Shown in pieces: positions 14,553 through 28,700 of a stretch of 64,000 bases of DNA. The notes beneath the pieces were generated by a model. It saw only the letters and a program-made list of their open reading frames with translations. It had not been told where the DNA came from and made no database searches. A program made the translations under genes and the position numbers. The stretch comes from Karalla daura (taxonomy: Eukaryota > Chordata > Actinopteri > Chaetodontiformes > Leiognathidae), in the NCBI GenBank assembly GCA_029224185.1, contig CM055193.1, forward strand, positions 24,459,532-24,523,531. Direction: 5' to 3'. Numbering within the stretch: position 1 is the stretch's first letter; every line of letters begins with the position of its first letter.

Positions 14553-16700
14553 GGAGAGAGAGAGAGAGAGCAGCTGACTGGAGAAAGTCAGACAGGGCAA
14601 GCAAGCAAGCAAATTAAAGAGGGAACGCTGCCACTGTCGACACAGTGCAATCTTATCGTACCTGGGCGTGTGTGTGTGTGAAATAAATCATGAAATCACC
14701 ACTTGGAAATTACACAAACCAAATAGCCGTGCTTTATCTTTCCCTTGGTGCGTGTGGGATTCTTTGTTCAATACAAGTGGGAAAAAGGATGAAATGAAAG
14801 GTGACAGCCGGGGTGTCAAGGTCCCGTATCTGCTTTTTTTTTACCCCCAATTAAAGCATGCGTGCAGAGGTCATGTTTTCGCCGAGAATGTAATGACGGA
14901 GCGAGACGGATCTTTAAAGAATGGCAGTCGCTGGAGAACTTGTTTGCGCCTAAAGCGGCAGCCAAGGCCACGGACATGAAAGGCAGAGTGGTTTCGAGAT
15001 TTTTTCTATAGAGGGAGATGCGAAAGCGTCTCTCCCGGCTCCGGCGGGAGGTATGTAGACGCCAACAAGCCGCACGCGCGCTTCGGTCGCACTCCAGCCT
15101 ATAGAGACGCCGGCCTATTCAAGGCTTTTTAATTGAGGAGGCGGCGTGAAAGCGGAGCGCGCTCGGCGAGGGCAGGGTGGGGTAGGGTGGGGTGGGCGTG
15201 GGCTACTGTGGGTCACACATCACATACTACTGATGGCAACATGTTTTGTGTCTTGCAAAGGCAGAGAGCCGAAAAGGGGGGAAATTGTGCGTGTCCAAAT
15301 ATTTCTGGACCAAACTGCATGTTGTAGATGAAATCAGACAAGTACTTTATTTATCAGGAGAGACCGTACAAATATGGACAGTCATTCCTTTAATCTAAAG
15401 GTGTTGCTTTTACCTCAAACTAGCTGTGGCTCCTGACCATAAAATGTGACTTGAAACGCCGCATGAATGGGAATGACTCTGCCTTGCCTCAGAGTAACTG
15501 CATCCCGAATGATGCTGTCACTGAAATACCATGTTTCCCAAGGATGCACCTTCTTCAGTATTTTCCAGTGCATTGAAGTACGTGACAGCTTGGTCCGCCG
15601 GGCTTGCACTGATTGCACGCTGCAGTGTGCGTTGGGTCTGCCTTGCGTTGTGCATTACTGCATTGAAGTGACGAGTTGGAGCGCAAGCAGAGCTCGGCAA
15701 ATGCTGCTACCGTTGTCAATTCGAGCGTCAGTCAGTCAGTGCGGTCCTTCACATCTTTGATCTCTGTTAATGCGTTGTACAGCTCGGTGGCTGCTTGCTT
15801 TCCGAGGGCTGGCACGGCCGAGGAGAGAATGCCTAGAGAGTGACAGCTGAGATAATCCGATGTTTGATGTGTCGGATCCATACCTGCCCAGTTGCACATA
15901 CAGTATTCAGATTTGCTGTCGGGGTGTATTGTTTTTTTAATTCATAATTGAATATGGGAGGGATGGTTTTTTTTGCAGACATTGCTACTGCCTCTGTCCT
16001 CTCTCCCTCTTTTTTCTGTCCAATTCATTGAATTATGGAATGAAACTGGAATGCAGCATCTCCAGTGGTATTCGGCCGAATATATAACAGATGCTCCTCG
16101 CTGATAGGAATTGGAATAAAATCACGTCAAATTTTCCTTGGCTCATGAAAAATTGCTTTCAAATATTCGAGCGTGCAAAAAAAAGAGAAAGATTTCAACC
16201 CAGAAATTCAGCACATCTGCTGCGCTATAAATGGGCTGTCACGGTTTCAACACGTTGTGTCTGACCGATAGGATGGTCACGGAAATAGCATGCACGCGGG
16301 ACCATGTCTAATCAGCGTCTCCGTGTGGCCAGGTTACTATGGGAGAGGCTGCACTGACGCCTGCCATCTGAATCCGTGTGAGAACGAGGCCCAGTGCCAC
16401 CGGAAGCCTAGCTCCTCCCATGGATACATCTGCGACTGTGGAGACAACCACTACGGCCAGTACTGCCAGCACAGGTACGCACACGCACACACACACACGC
16501 GCACGCACACCGTGACACGCACATGCGCACAGCTGACACAGTATTTGAGCCGCAATTTGCCTGTGAAGTGGCAACGTGGTCATTGATGCTGCAATCTACC
16601 GTGACTGACTCATTCATCCACCTCCTACAAACACACTGATTGATGAAAGAATGGACAAATGCGGGTCCCGCTAGATGAAGGTGCTGTAGTTACACGCTTG

Positions 16701-16737
<37 letters not shown>

Positions 16738-19700
16738 TTTGTGCAGAATCGACCACCAGTGCCCCAGGGGTTGGTGGGGATCTCCAACCTGTGGACCTTG
16801 CCACTGTGACGCCAACAAAGGCTTCGACCCCAACTGTAACAAAACCAACGGACACTGTCACTGCAAGGTAACCAGGAACCACCCCCACCCCCACCCCCAC
16901 ACCACACACACACACACACACACACACATATGTGCTTATTGTCTTTTTATCCAGTGGTTTCAGTTGCTTCTAATAGAGATTTATTTCTACCCTGATCACA
17001 CTGTATACTGGTATTTTTAGGATTAGGCCGGTTTAAGCGCGCTGTAACTCTCCAGAACACTTTGGCTTTGGTCTGACTCGGTAATTGTCTCCCAGTCTGG
17101 TGATCTGACTGGCTCGACCAGACCTACACACTGTATCGGCCGTGGTAGGATGGTAATTCGCTTTTCTTTGCCTTGTGTCTTAGAGTGCGTATGTCATATC
17201 TGGGTGTAGCTGCTGTTTTATCCTGTTCTTAATCTGATCTTTTGACCTTAATCTGTAATCTGCTATTGCTCTGGAGGAGAGAAACTAACCACATGCTGTC
17301 CTAGGTCATTTGCCTTCTCGTTCCCCATTTTTATCAGAACACACAAAGGTTTTTTTTTGTTTGTTTGTTTAGGCAACTGTTACTACACAACCGTTGTGTT
17401 GCCATACTCCGCTATCAAGTGTTCAGTTGATCAGTGCTGTTGCCAAGGCTGTTCTATGCCAGGCGACCTTGCTCATCAGCACATCCGGGACCTTAAAGTC
17501 TGAAGACCACAGCTCATGTGACATCATCTGACTCCTTGTGAATTTCTCCTTTCACTAGTAAAAAGCACCACAAGCTGCTAGCGGCTGATGGTGTCTTCAC
17601 GCTACGTTTGGTCGATCTTCGCCGCTGTCACTTTGAATTTGGCTGATAGGAGTCATGCTCCTCTGACTCGGTCTGACTGTGCATGATTTGCGTGCCCACT
17701 CACGCCCACCCAGGAGTTTCACTACCACCCGCGGGGCTCTGACACCTGCCTGCCGTGTGACTGCTACCCGGTGGGCTCCTTCTCACGGTCATGCGACCCC
17801 GAGACGGGCCAGTGCCAGTGCAGGCCGGGTGTGATCGGTCGACAGTGCAACACATGCGACAACCCCTTCGCTGAGGTCACAAACTCCGGCTGTGAAGGTT
17901 AGAATCGTTCATTTTAAGCAAGCCGTTTTTCTTTTTTTCTTTGCTTTTTACCAAAATGATGGCTGTGTCTGTGTGGAAATGTGTCGCCGGCTGACCCCGA
18001 CCCGCAATGTTTTCAAAATTCGAAAGCGGTATTAAAAGTCAGAGTTAAAATTACAAGGCTCCGTAAGAGCCTCCGCTCAATGTGTAATCACAGGACTTCA
18101 GTGAGAACCAGCGGCTCATTGAAGTCCTAGTCATATTTATCAAACTTCTGTCGAAGCCTTAAGTAACAAAAAGCCTTTAATTATATGAAACTATGGGTCC
18201 GTTTTTTTCTATTCCATTCTACTTTGTCACTTTCCATTCTCCCCTCTTTAATTCAGTCCTTTCATTTGTAGCTGCTATTCGATTCTTTGGTGCTCATTTG
18301 CATGTCCACCTCTGTGATTCAAAAGAGAAACATTTCGACATAATCTGTGCCTCTTTCTTTGTCCTGCTTTGAATAAAAAAAGTTCATGAATGGATCATGA
18401 TGGTTTACAATGAGTTTTTTTCTTTTTGTCTCTGCAGTCATTTATGATGGTTGTCCGAAGACCATCACTCAGGGGATCTGGTGGCCTCGGACCAAGTTCA
18501 ACCTCCCTGCCGCGGTGCCCTGCCCCAAAGGCTCTGTGGGTACGTGCGCACACACCAGCATATGAGTGCGCTCACGTACCGCCAGATCGGTTACCTTTGA
18601 CGTGCGACACGACTGGGCTGTAACGTCGTCCTTTCTCCCCGCCCAGGTGCAGCCATCAGACACTGCGATGTGGAGCGAGGATGGCTGGAGCCAGACCTTT
18701 ACAACTGCACCTCGCCTCCATTTGTGGAGCTCAGTGCCGCTGTGCGTGCCGCGCACCTCACACGCATTCGCTTGGCACGCATTTGCATGTCCGCCCCAGA
18801 TGCAATCCCGGTCTTCTTAAACCTGTGTGCGTGTGTTTGCGTGTGCGTGGGCGTGCAGCTGGATTCTCTGGAGCGTAATGAGACGGAGCTGAACACCATC
18901 ATGGAGAAGAAGCTCGCCCACCAGCTGCGAGACGTCACAGAGGCGACGGGCCGACTCTACGGCAACGACCTGCAGATCGCCGAGCGCCTGCTGTCCCGCC
19001 TCCTGACCTTTGAGACCCAGCAGAGCGGCTTTGGGCTCACGGCCACTCAGGATGCACACTTTAATGAGGTGAAAACCAGGGGGGGAAAAAGACAGCTAAT
19101 CCGCTTTACTCCTGTACAGTTCCTCGTTTATTTTCACGTTTCAGTAGAACGACGGGAAGAGGGTAGACGGTCTCATTTGCACTTACGGCGGTGTGTTGGT
19201 GGCATGTCGCACGTGACGAGCGCAGAGAGGTACGCTGACGAGCTGTGAGAGGCGGCCTGAAAAGGGAGGGGGAGAGGCAGTCACGTGTGAAGCCAGTACT
19301 CGCGTCGCGCCGCTGATGTTAACGGGGGAGAGTCGAAACGCGTTGCGAAAGTCATCACTTCCTCTCTGCCGGCGCTGCGTTGAACACTATCAATTAGCCC
19401 CATCAGCCAGGACAAGTGTAGCCAACAGCGAGGGATATTAGTTTGCCGAGGTCACGTCTCACCCACTGATACACGTTGTCGGCGGTTGTGTTTTGACACC
19501 TGCCGTCACCAGTGAATGGTTATTGGATTGTTGGACTCCTGATGAGTCACTTTGAGCTCTTGTATTCAGCCTGGAACGTGTTTAGCCACAACAGACAGAG
19601 CCGCGCAGAAACGCAGGCAGCCGCTGTTATTAACCAACGGGCAGTTGCCATCGGAGCACTTAACATAACATCTGCACTGGTGTGCAGAAGAAGGCGGCGG

Positions 19701-22700
19701 GCACCTTTTGAAATATCCGCTAATGCACATAGTGACGTTACATTCCAATACTTCCGGAATACGAGGCATTTTTTCGAATGTGCCTGTGTCGTGACCTGGC
19801 AGCCGTCAATCTGTCTCTCATCTCGACACGAGGCGATGGGACACGTCCCGGTCTGTGCTGCGCTTGCAGTGGGTAAAGGGGAGGTCTACCGTTCCGAAAA
19901 CGAAAGGCACGACGGTCTCATTTAACATACACAGGCGCGGCCGTGGCAACGAACAATGGAGAGAGGACACCAGCCAACTGCCGGATTACTTCATTATATG
20001 TGTGTGAGTTCTGTGAGGTGGCTTCAATGAGCGTCAGCCATTTGTCGGGGCACGGCCTCGTACCCACAAAAAAAAGAAAACACAAGCGTTCAATAAATCA
20101 TCTTGCGCTAACAAGGACAGTTGCCGTGGCAACGCAGGAGCAGCGTTAATGATGCTGTGCGTTCAATGAAATGGGAACCTTTTTCCTGCCTGACATTTCA
20201 CTCAACTCCTTCACCTGACAGAAGCCAGAGCAAAGGCCGTCCGGGTCCAGCGTCTGGCCCGCTGAATCAGCCCGGAATTAAGCGGCTACGTGTTCACGGA
20301 GAGCCGTAATTATTTTCATCGCTGTCTTCATTGCGGTCTCCAGTGCAAACAGCCTCAACTTGGCACACGTTGCAGCCTCCACCTCTGACTCTCATGAGTC
20401 GGGCAGCCCACGTCTCATCATTCGGCTCTAATGACGTGGCTGTGGTTTACTCCGGCAGCAGCGCAGCCCTTATTTTTCTCAACAACATGAAAACATATGG
20501 ACATGTATACATATATATATATATATATATATATAGTTGGTACCTCACCCCTTAAACAAGAGCATTAAGGCCGCTGAACAGGTGATGCAGAACGCATGCA
20601 GTTTCTATAGTAACCCGGTGCACAGGTCTGTGGCTGCAGTAGAAACCAAGTGTTTTCACACTGATGAATGGAGGAATGGAGTAAGATGGAAACAGTCCAC
20701 TCTGAGCATGTTCTAAAATGAGGCAGAAGAAGAGATATTCACTCTGTAATGGTCATCTAAATGTGAAAAAATGGGTTCAAGATTCATGATCTGTCTGAAC
20801 AGCACTTGAATGAACCACATAAAAAATATTTCCGCAAGTTGAGAGGTCACTCCTCAGTATTATATTTCACTTGTATACCTTCCTTTCTACATTTCTCTGC
20901 ACTCAACGCCTCTTCTAAAAGCTTCTTCTTGCTCTTGTTCAGCTCAGTCTCTTCTACCCAGAATCCCTGTTTCCCTGCTTACCCTCTCCTCCTCTCCCTC
21001 CACAGTTCACGATACTTTTCTCCATACTGCACTGCTCTTTCTCTGTTTGTCTGAAGCCTTTTATTGACTGCTTTTCTCCTCTCCAGAGCATTCACGCTTT
21101 ATTGGGTTTGTTGCAGTCAGACTGCAACGGATCACTTTTCACCTCCTCTCTGCTCAGAACACAACTATACAATAACATTTCTAATCACAAATATTCTTTA
21201 AAATGCCACATTACCACAATGCTAAAACTGACTAGACCTGCATGTGCTGCTTGTGATGTTAAAAGACATTACCTGTGACATCACGTGTTCACCCCTCTAG
21301 CAGAATTTGTCATGAACTCTGTAAGAAACTCAGTTTTTGTTTGCCTTCATGAGACTCCAGTGGAATATCTCTCAAGGCTGCATGGCTCCATCATCTGTTC
21401 AATGACAAGGCCGAATTTCTTTAATTGTCTCTCTCCACCACCCTTATACAGTCTGCTTTGCTTTTGGAGCAGATCGCCGGCACATAAAGACAGAGAATAC
21501 AGCCTGGACAGGTCTCCAGTCCATTGGATGGAACACACACCACACAATTTACTCTCTCACTCACAGCTAGGGGCAACTCATTGTCTGCAACTGACCTAAA
21601 CAAGCATGCTTTTGGACACACGTCTTAAGGCCCTTGGTCGAGGCCATGAGTGGAACACAGGTTGTTCTTGCTGTGAGGGAGGAGTGCCCACCCGAGAGGA
21701 AAAGACCTTTTTACAAATGATTGATGCGCATGATCCATCGTCTTGTTTCTCTTTCCAGAACATTGTCCGGGGCTGCAGTGTGCTATTGGGCCCTGGTACC
21801 ACTGGGCTGTGGCGGGCTCTGGCTCAGAGTCAGAATCACATCCCCGGGGGTGGTCCGGCCGAGCTGACGGAGCTGTTGGAACAGTATGCCCAGAACCTGG
21901 CCCAAAACATGAAGCTCACCTACCTCAACCCCGTGGCGCTGGTCACTCCCAACCTAGGTGAGCTCGCGCCACACGCCCGGCTAAATCGAGCCAGGCGTGA
22001 CACAGTAGATCACCGCCGCTGTGACCCAATAAAAGAGAAGAAGGCAGTAATAGAATCTTAATCTTTACAGACGATTTGCCGCGCTCCTCTCATAATACTG
22101 TAAATCGCCGCTGTGAAATCAGCAAGAATGACTCATTGTGGAGCAGGAGATGAACAGCGCTAATGCAAATGATGATGGCATAGCCAGAGTGCTGGCAGCA
22201 GCACAGAGAGATGGATTTCACACTCCTACACACACACACACACATACACACGCATGAAACCTAAAGTGCTATAGAACTGGCCAACATACCATTTAGATAT
22301 CCAGATGCTGAACACTCACACACACACACACACACACACACCCCCCCCCCACACACACACACAGGCTAGAATTTGTAATTTTTTTAATACCTCAGATCAT
22401 AAGACGTTTGTTAGTTAATTAATTGACAGCAAATGACTGACGTGTTAGTCACACACACTCCCACCTTGCGCACAGTGCTATAGGCAGCCTTGGCCATGTG
22501 TTATGGAGTTCCTGGCATCCTGCCATGTGTATGCCTTGCTCTCCTCCACATTTTCTGTCACTATGGCAGTGTTGAAAAATACAGTTAATCTGTACCACAT
22601 AAAACGTGTGAAATAGCAACCGCAGCAGCCCTGGCAGGGTTTAAAGCCAGACAATGAATTTCACACTCGGTTAATGCTCTTAGCGGTGTGCACACGCTGA

Positions 22701-25700
22701 ATACGTGTAAAATAGCATGCGCCTGGAACTCCTGAAAGTCATCAAAGTTTCCAGTTCCTCAGCCGGTCTCTTTCAGCGTCAGTTGGTGACACGGTTAATG
22801 CAGAGGAAAAGCACCTGGTCTGCAGCGTGCGTCGGCCGCTTTTATGTTGTTCCGCTTGCTTTTTTTTCTGTAACGTAACTGCTCGTGCTTCCCCCTCTGG
22901 AAAACACAAAAAAAAAATGCTCCAGCTAAGCAACCTAAAGCCAGCAGCCCGACGCGGGCTCACAGACGGAGAGCAGAGGAGTAGGAGCAGAAATGAAAGT
23001 AGAGGGAACGAGAAACGCGAGCCAGATTTCACACTCCTACACTCGCACGCACTAATACGCTCAAACACAGACATCAAATGCTTTCAGCCAAACGGGATGT
23101 TTGTTATCAGGTAAAGGATGAAGATGATTGTGACTCACACCCATCTGTTAGTTTCAAATATACTGTGATTTTAATGCCAGTAGCACATGCCTCATTTCAT
23201 GAAAATGGTTCTGGTTCGAAAATCTGAAAATCAAAAACTTTTTTCCACACGCACACACACACACACGCACACAAGCGGACAAGCACAAACACACATTGCT
23301 GCATGCTATGGTTTTCTATGCGAAAACTCAGTATGGTACATATATAGACGTATGACCGTCTGATCGGGAACGCTGTCTCTTGTTTGTATTCTGTGTGAAC
23401 CATCGCGTTGATGTGTGCCACCTGCCTGTGTATCAGTCATGAACCTAGACCGCGTGGAAAACCAGACCCACGTGAGGCGGCGTTTCCCTCGCTACCACAC
23501 CACGCTGTTCCGCAGCCAGGCTCTGTGGGATCCCTACACGCATGTCATCCTGCCGCCTGCCGCCCTGGTGCCCCAGCGACAGCAGCAGCACACCTGGAAG
23601 GACAAGGACAAGGACAAGGAGAAGGAGAAGGAGCGAACTGACAAAGAACGTAAGAACACACACTGACACACACACGGAATGATTTCACTGGCTGAAACCG
23701 TGATAACGCGCTCGCGCTCTCATCGCTTCGTTTCAGCCCCAGCCCCCCAGATCGTCGGCGCCGCCCCTGTCGGCCCCTCCACCAATCAGACGGGAGAATA
23801 CACTGCAGCCCGACGTGTGGTTTCCATGCCCGAGCAGCCCATCACCATCGTCATCGTGCTGATCTATCGCAGTCTGGGGGCCGCCCTCCCCCCCAAATAC
23901 CACGCAGACCGCCGCGGAGTGAGGTGACGACCGATCGCACGCAGGGCAATAATGGACATTACGATAAAAGCAGCAGAAGCTCACGGGGAAGAGGGTGGAA
24001 ATAGAGGTGTTCACTACAAACGTTCGTTAAACCGTTAATTGATCACCTAAGTTTAGCAGTGGATTGTGTGAAGTCTAATTCCAGCAACACTCTCTTCTCC
24101 CCTCTCCCTCTCGCTCTCTCTCGGGCCTAATAAAAAAGACAAACAGACCAACGTGGTTTATGTCTAGTTATGTCTAGCCTGGTTTAGTAAGCCGCTTCCG
24201 CTCTGCTCACTTCCTCTGCCGTTAACAGGCCGTACACCGCTCTCTGCTGGTCCGGTCTGCTATGTTAACTTTTCGCTCTCTCGACCCCAGACTTCCCCGA
24301 CACCCCGTAATGAACTCCCCAGTGGTCAGCGTGTCCGTCTTCAACAACCAGACGTTCGTGGGCGGACACTTGGACCAGCCCATCCTGCTGGAGTTTAAGC
24401 TTCTGGAGACTTCCAATCGCAGCAAGCCACTCTGTGTGCAGTGGAATCATAGCAGCCCGTCAGTACACACTTTTTATGTTTTTCTCCTCTGTTCCACACT
24501 GTCTTCATGCAACTGAAATTCTATTGTTTCAAACTATCTATGTCAATAAAGTATTTGGAATTGTCATACATGCTGGCGAGATGCTCCAACCACCTCAGCT
24601 GGCTCCTCTCAATTCAGAGGCTCCACCTTGAGCCTCTCCCTAGCTCAAAGACACCTTGCAGAGAAAACTCATCTCAGCTGCCACATTCTTTCAGTTACTA
24701 GCCACAGGTCATGACCTTAGCTGAGGGTCAGAACAAAGACAGAACTATAAACTGAGTATCCAACTGGTTTCTTCCTTTACCACCGAGGACATACTTGAAA
24801 TGCTCTGCTTGAGGGAGGGACCCCTGAGAAGCATGGCCTCAAATTCAGAGTCGGGATCCTAAAGCCACTAAGAAGCACCCCCTCACTTGGCTGCGTCCGT
24901 CCATTCTGTCCATGAAAACTATGAACAGAACCGGGGACAAAGGGCAGCCCTGATGAAATGCCAACAGGGGTCCAGGAATAGGGTGGACAGCCACTAGCAA
25001 TGAGTCGTCCGCTCCACACTCCAAAAGCACTCCCCAGAGAATAGTTGGGCCCGTGGGAGGATGGAGCCATGTCCCAGCCACGAGCCATGCTCTGGCAGGC
25101 CTCTACCTTGGGCCTGGCTCCACTTTGCCTGACCCTTCACCTAAGACCTCGTTGCCAGGGGAGACCCTACCAGTCTGTCCAGACAGCACAGCTCTGAGGA
25201 CCACTGGCGTATGGGAAACCCCTCCACCACGAGAAGGCGGTAACTGAAGGAGGAGGAAAATATGAATATAAATATAATATCCTCTATCCGGTGCTTAAAG
25301 CCTTTTATGGCTCTGGACTCCTGATAGCAATTAATTTTTTACAGTGGCAGGTTCACTTACTGAAGGACAATTGGGACACATCAAGTGTGTAGACAACATC
25401 TGTCGTCTTCACCAGCATAAAAGTGTGTTTTCAATAATATGTGGGCGATCTGAATCACAAAATGTTACAGTGCATTATTGGGCAACAATGTCTTACACAG
25501 CTATGTGCTCACTGATGAGAGAGCATCGAGAGGTCTTCAACCACTGTTTAACCACCAGTCCTTGACCATGAACTCCCCCCCTCTGTCTGTCTGTCTCCTC
25601 CAGCTATGAGGCAGGCGGCTGCTGGACGGTCAGGGACTGCATGGTGGTGTACAGGAACACCTCCCATGTCCGCTGTCAGTGCCAGAGGCTGGGCACTTTT

Positions 25701-28700
25701 GGTGTGCTGATGGACAGTTCACACAGAGAGGTCAGTGATCGCAGCCTTTCATTGCCAGTTTCATTCCCATGCATCCCATGAGTCCAGCCCGAGTTATGTC
25801 CTATCAGTAGTCCAGCTGTGAAGACATGCATTAGTGCAAGTGTGTCAGTGTGTCTCCTTTTTTTATATATATATATTTTTTTCTTCCTTAGCTGGTAATT
25901 GGTGGATTTAGTTGGTGTAGAGGTTTGAAATCCTTGTGAATTAAACCCTGACTGACACTCCGCAGGCTAAAGGCAACCTTGTTACAGCTGTAGAAGATTT
26001 TCATGGTTTAATGGAACCCTCCCCGCGCCAGGCACACCAGCATACTAAGTGAAGACAGATCACATCTTGACATTAGAGTCCTGAGAGACAGGAAACCTGT
26101 GGAATTCCAGATGTTCAAATTCAAATATATGATTTCAGTTGAATCGAGGCTTTCTTTCAGACATTTATTTATCATTATCAGTCCGGGGAAAGGAACGCTC
26201 TCCCATCTCTCTCCATTGGAGATGATGTGCATGTGCCACTCTGTTGCTATCTGCTCTGTTGAAGAAATACTTAATGTGCAAAGACAGATGGACTTGAATC
26301 AATTTCATCCTTTGGATTCTCTCTCTGTCCCCTGTCAGAGCGAAGCATCTGGTAGTTGGGTTGGTCTGCAAGTTGATCTGTTCTATGTCTTCCAGCTTGC
26401 CTGTGTGGAGTGCTTTTTGTCTTGTAATTTGAAATATAATTTAAATCTGAATCCAGAGATATTTTGTCTGTCAGTATTTCTGAGGCTTATAATTCTTAGC
26501 CACTCAGTAAACCTGTGAAGTTTTGAGACACGGTCACACACAATGGTCCCCAGATAGCTTCAGTTTCTTCAGCTCAGTTTACAACTTTCCAAAACATGAA
26601 ACACCTATAATATAATGACTGGGAGTCTGCTCTCAGTGAAGCCAGACAGAGGAGGGCAAACAGTGACCCAGACTGAAGAGACAGCATTTCAACACTTTCA
26701 AATGATTTATTTCTGTTCTATCCAATGCTATCTATCTATCTGCTCAATTGCTCTTCCTCCTCATTTTCCTCGAGAAAGAAATTCTTTCTTTTGCACTCTC
26801 TTGAATCCACTGATATCATGTCACCCTTCTATCTCTGGCGGTGGAGCAGCAGTTGGAAGGGGATCTGGAGACTCTGGCTCTGGTCACGTACTCCTCCCTG
26901 TGCATCTCCATGCTGGCTCTGCTCCTCACTGTCCTGGTGCTCTCCTGCCTCCGCGGCCTCAAGTCCAACACCCGCAGCATCCACTCAAACACGGCTGCCG
27001 CCATGTTTCTGTCCGAGCTGGTCTTCCTGCTCGGGGTCAATCAAACCGAACAACAGGTAGGCGCCATCATAGATGCGGCATTCCTCCTTTACTACAATCC
27101 TCTCACCCCCACACGGTTCCCTCCTCTGGCATTTTTCTCTGTTGTGTTGCGTCCCATGTGTTTGCGCATGTGTGCTTAAAGAGCAGTCTGTGTGAACTGG
27201 AAATATGTGCTCACCCAGCATGAAATCCAATTAATGGAGCCGTATCTCCTTGGCGCTTGACAGCACGCCTCTCACGGTGCGACTGGTCTCTCCTATCCGA
27301 ACAATATGTTCTCTAATTCATGTACATCGCGCTTGGGGGAGCATGTCAGAGCTCACGGTGATAGTGTGTGTTTGTGTGTACAGTGGTTTTTAAGTACGTG
27401 TGCGTGATCGAGTGTTTCTGTGTTTTTGGGGTGTAACTTGCAGTGTTTTTATGCTTGCATGTGGGAGTGTGAAATTTGTTGTTTGGCTGTATTCCTGCTA
27501 ATGCTGCCGTTATTCACATGAATTTGCGCTAAGCTTCTTTGAACCCCCACATGTGGAACTGAGAAGTCTTCTGGCCTTAACTTGAAGGTGTAGGGATGTC
27601 AGTGTGAAGTTGAATGTGTAAGGGGGAATGTTACAAGTTTAAGTCTTGATGGCAGAATGTCATTCTAAGAAGCTGTAAATGCTCACCATGTGCTCAGACA
27701 TAGGATGTTCTGTCAACTGTAAGAGTTCTGACAGATCCATCCGTCTGTTATCTCAACTTCCTGGTACCTTAAGAACAATACATGCTCTGCAAGGACAGAG
27801 ACATTTGCTGTATCTGTATCCTGTGCTGTCAGTCAGGGCCACTTGAGTTTGAATGGCATCGATCCAATTTTGTCCGCCAAACAAAAGTGAAGTAATGGCT
27901 CCAGAGTTCAAATAAACCTCTCCAGACATGCTTGAATGTAGCCCGAGGGTAATTTCTCAGAAAGCTTAAATGCTAATACTCTGCATTATTCATGGAGCAT
28001 GACTGTCAGACCAAACAGCAGCACTTCACTGGGGAAAGTGATTTAGAAGATTAGCCCGCGCCCTGACAAAATGCATTGGGGTTCATCCTTGATGAAACGC
28101 TATCTAAGTGGACAGAGCTCACATATCTGTATTAGAACAGATTACACAATCTACACCATTTGGAGCTGAGTTCACGTCCTCTCACTGTTAGGCAGCGTCA
28201 CATCCATGGCGAATACAGACAGCTCTCCATCGGTACTCAATCAAGGACTTAACCAACATTCTATAGAAATGCTTTAATAATGCATTAGTTGACACATAAA
28301 AAAAGAAAACGCTCGATTTACCACCTGTTTATACGTTTGTAGACACATTAGTAAAAGCTGTCAAGGCACGAGCTAAGGTAAAAGCTCCGTCTTACACACA
28401 TAACTGCTATGAAACCCAGATTACCTGTATACACTGTGTGTATTTCCCTGTACTGGTGGTGCTTACTTTAAACCGTAATTATGCTTAAGAATGCACCCAT
28501 GGGCGTTGTTGCTATAATTCAGCCCATTAGCAACATTCATTTACACTCCGATCAGTTATTCTGTGTGTTTCCTGGAGATACACTGTAACCCGCCGCCATA
28601 AATCCTGTTCATTAGTCGTGTTAGTAATTAAATCATGAACGCCTGTTTCTTTAGCTCAGACACCTGCTGGGTTGTAATAAAGACGTATCGGTTGTGTGCC

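Noticed and set aside
18670..19248. Single 192-residue frame as one exon
   Set aside because: It includes 117 nt absent from human CELSR3, with donor and acceptor signals at both edges; kept as a possible retained intron only.
24507..24701. Small plus-strand frame after a celsr3 exon
   Set aside because: It lies in intron and LINE-derived sequence with no protein similarity.
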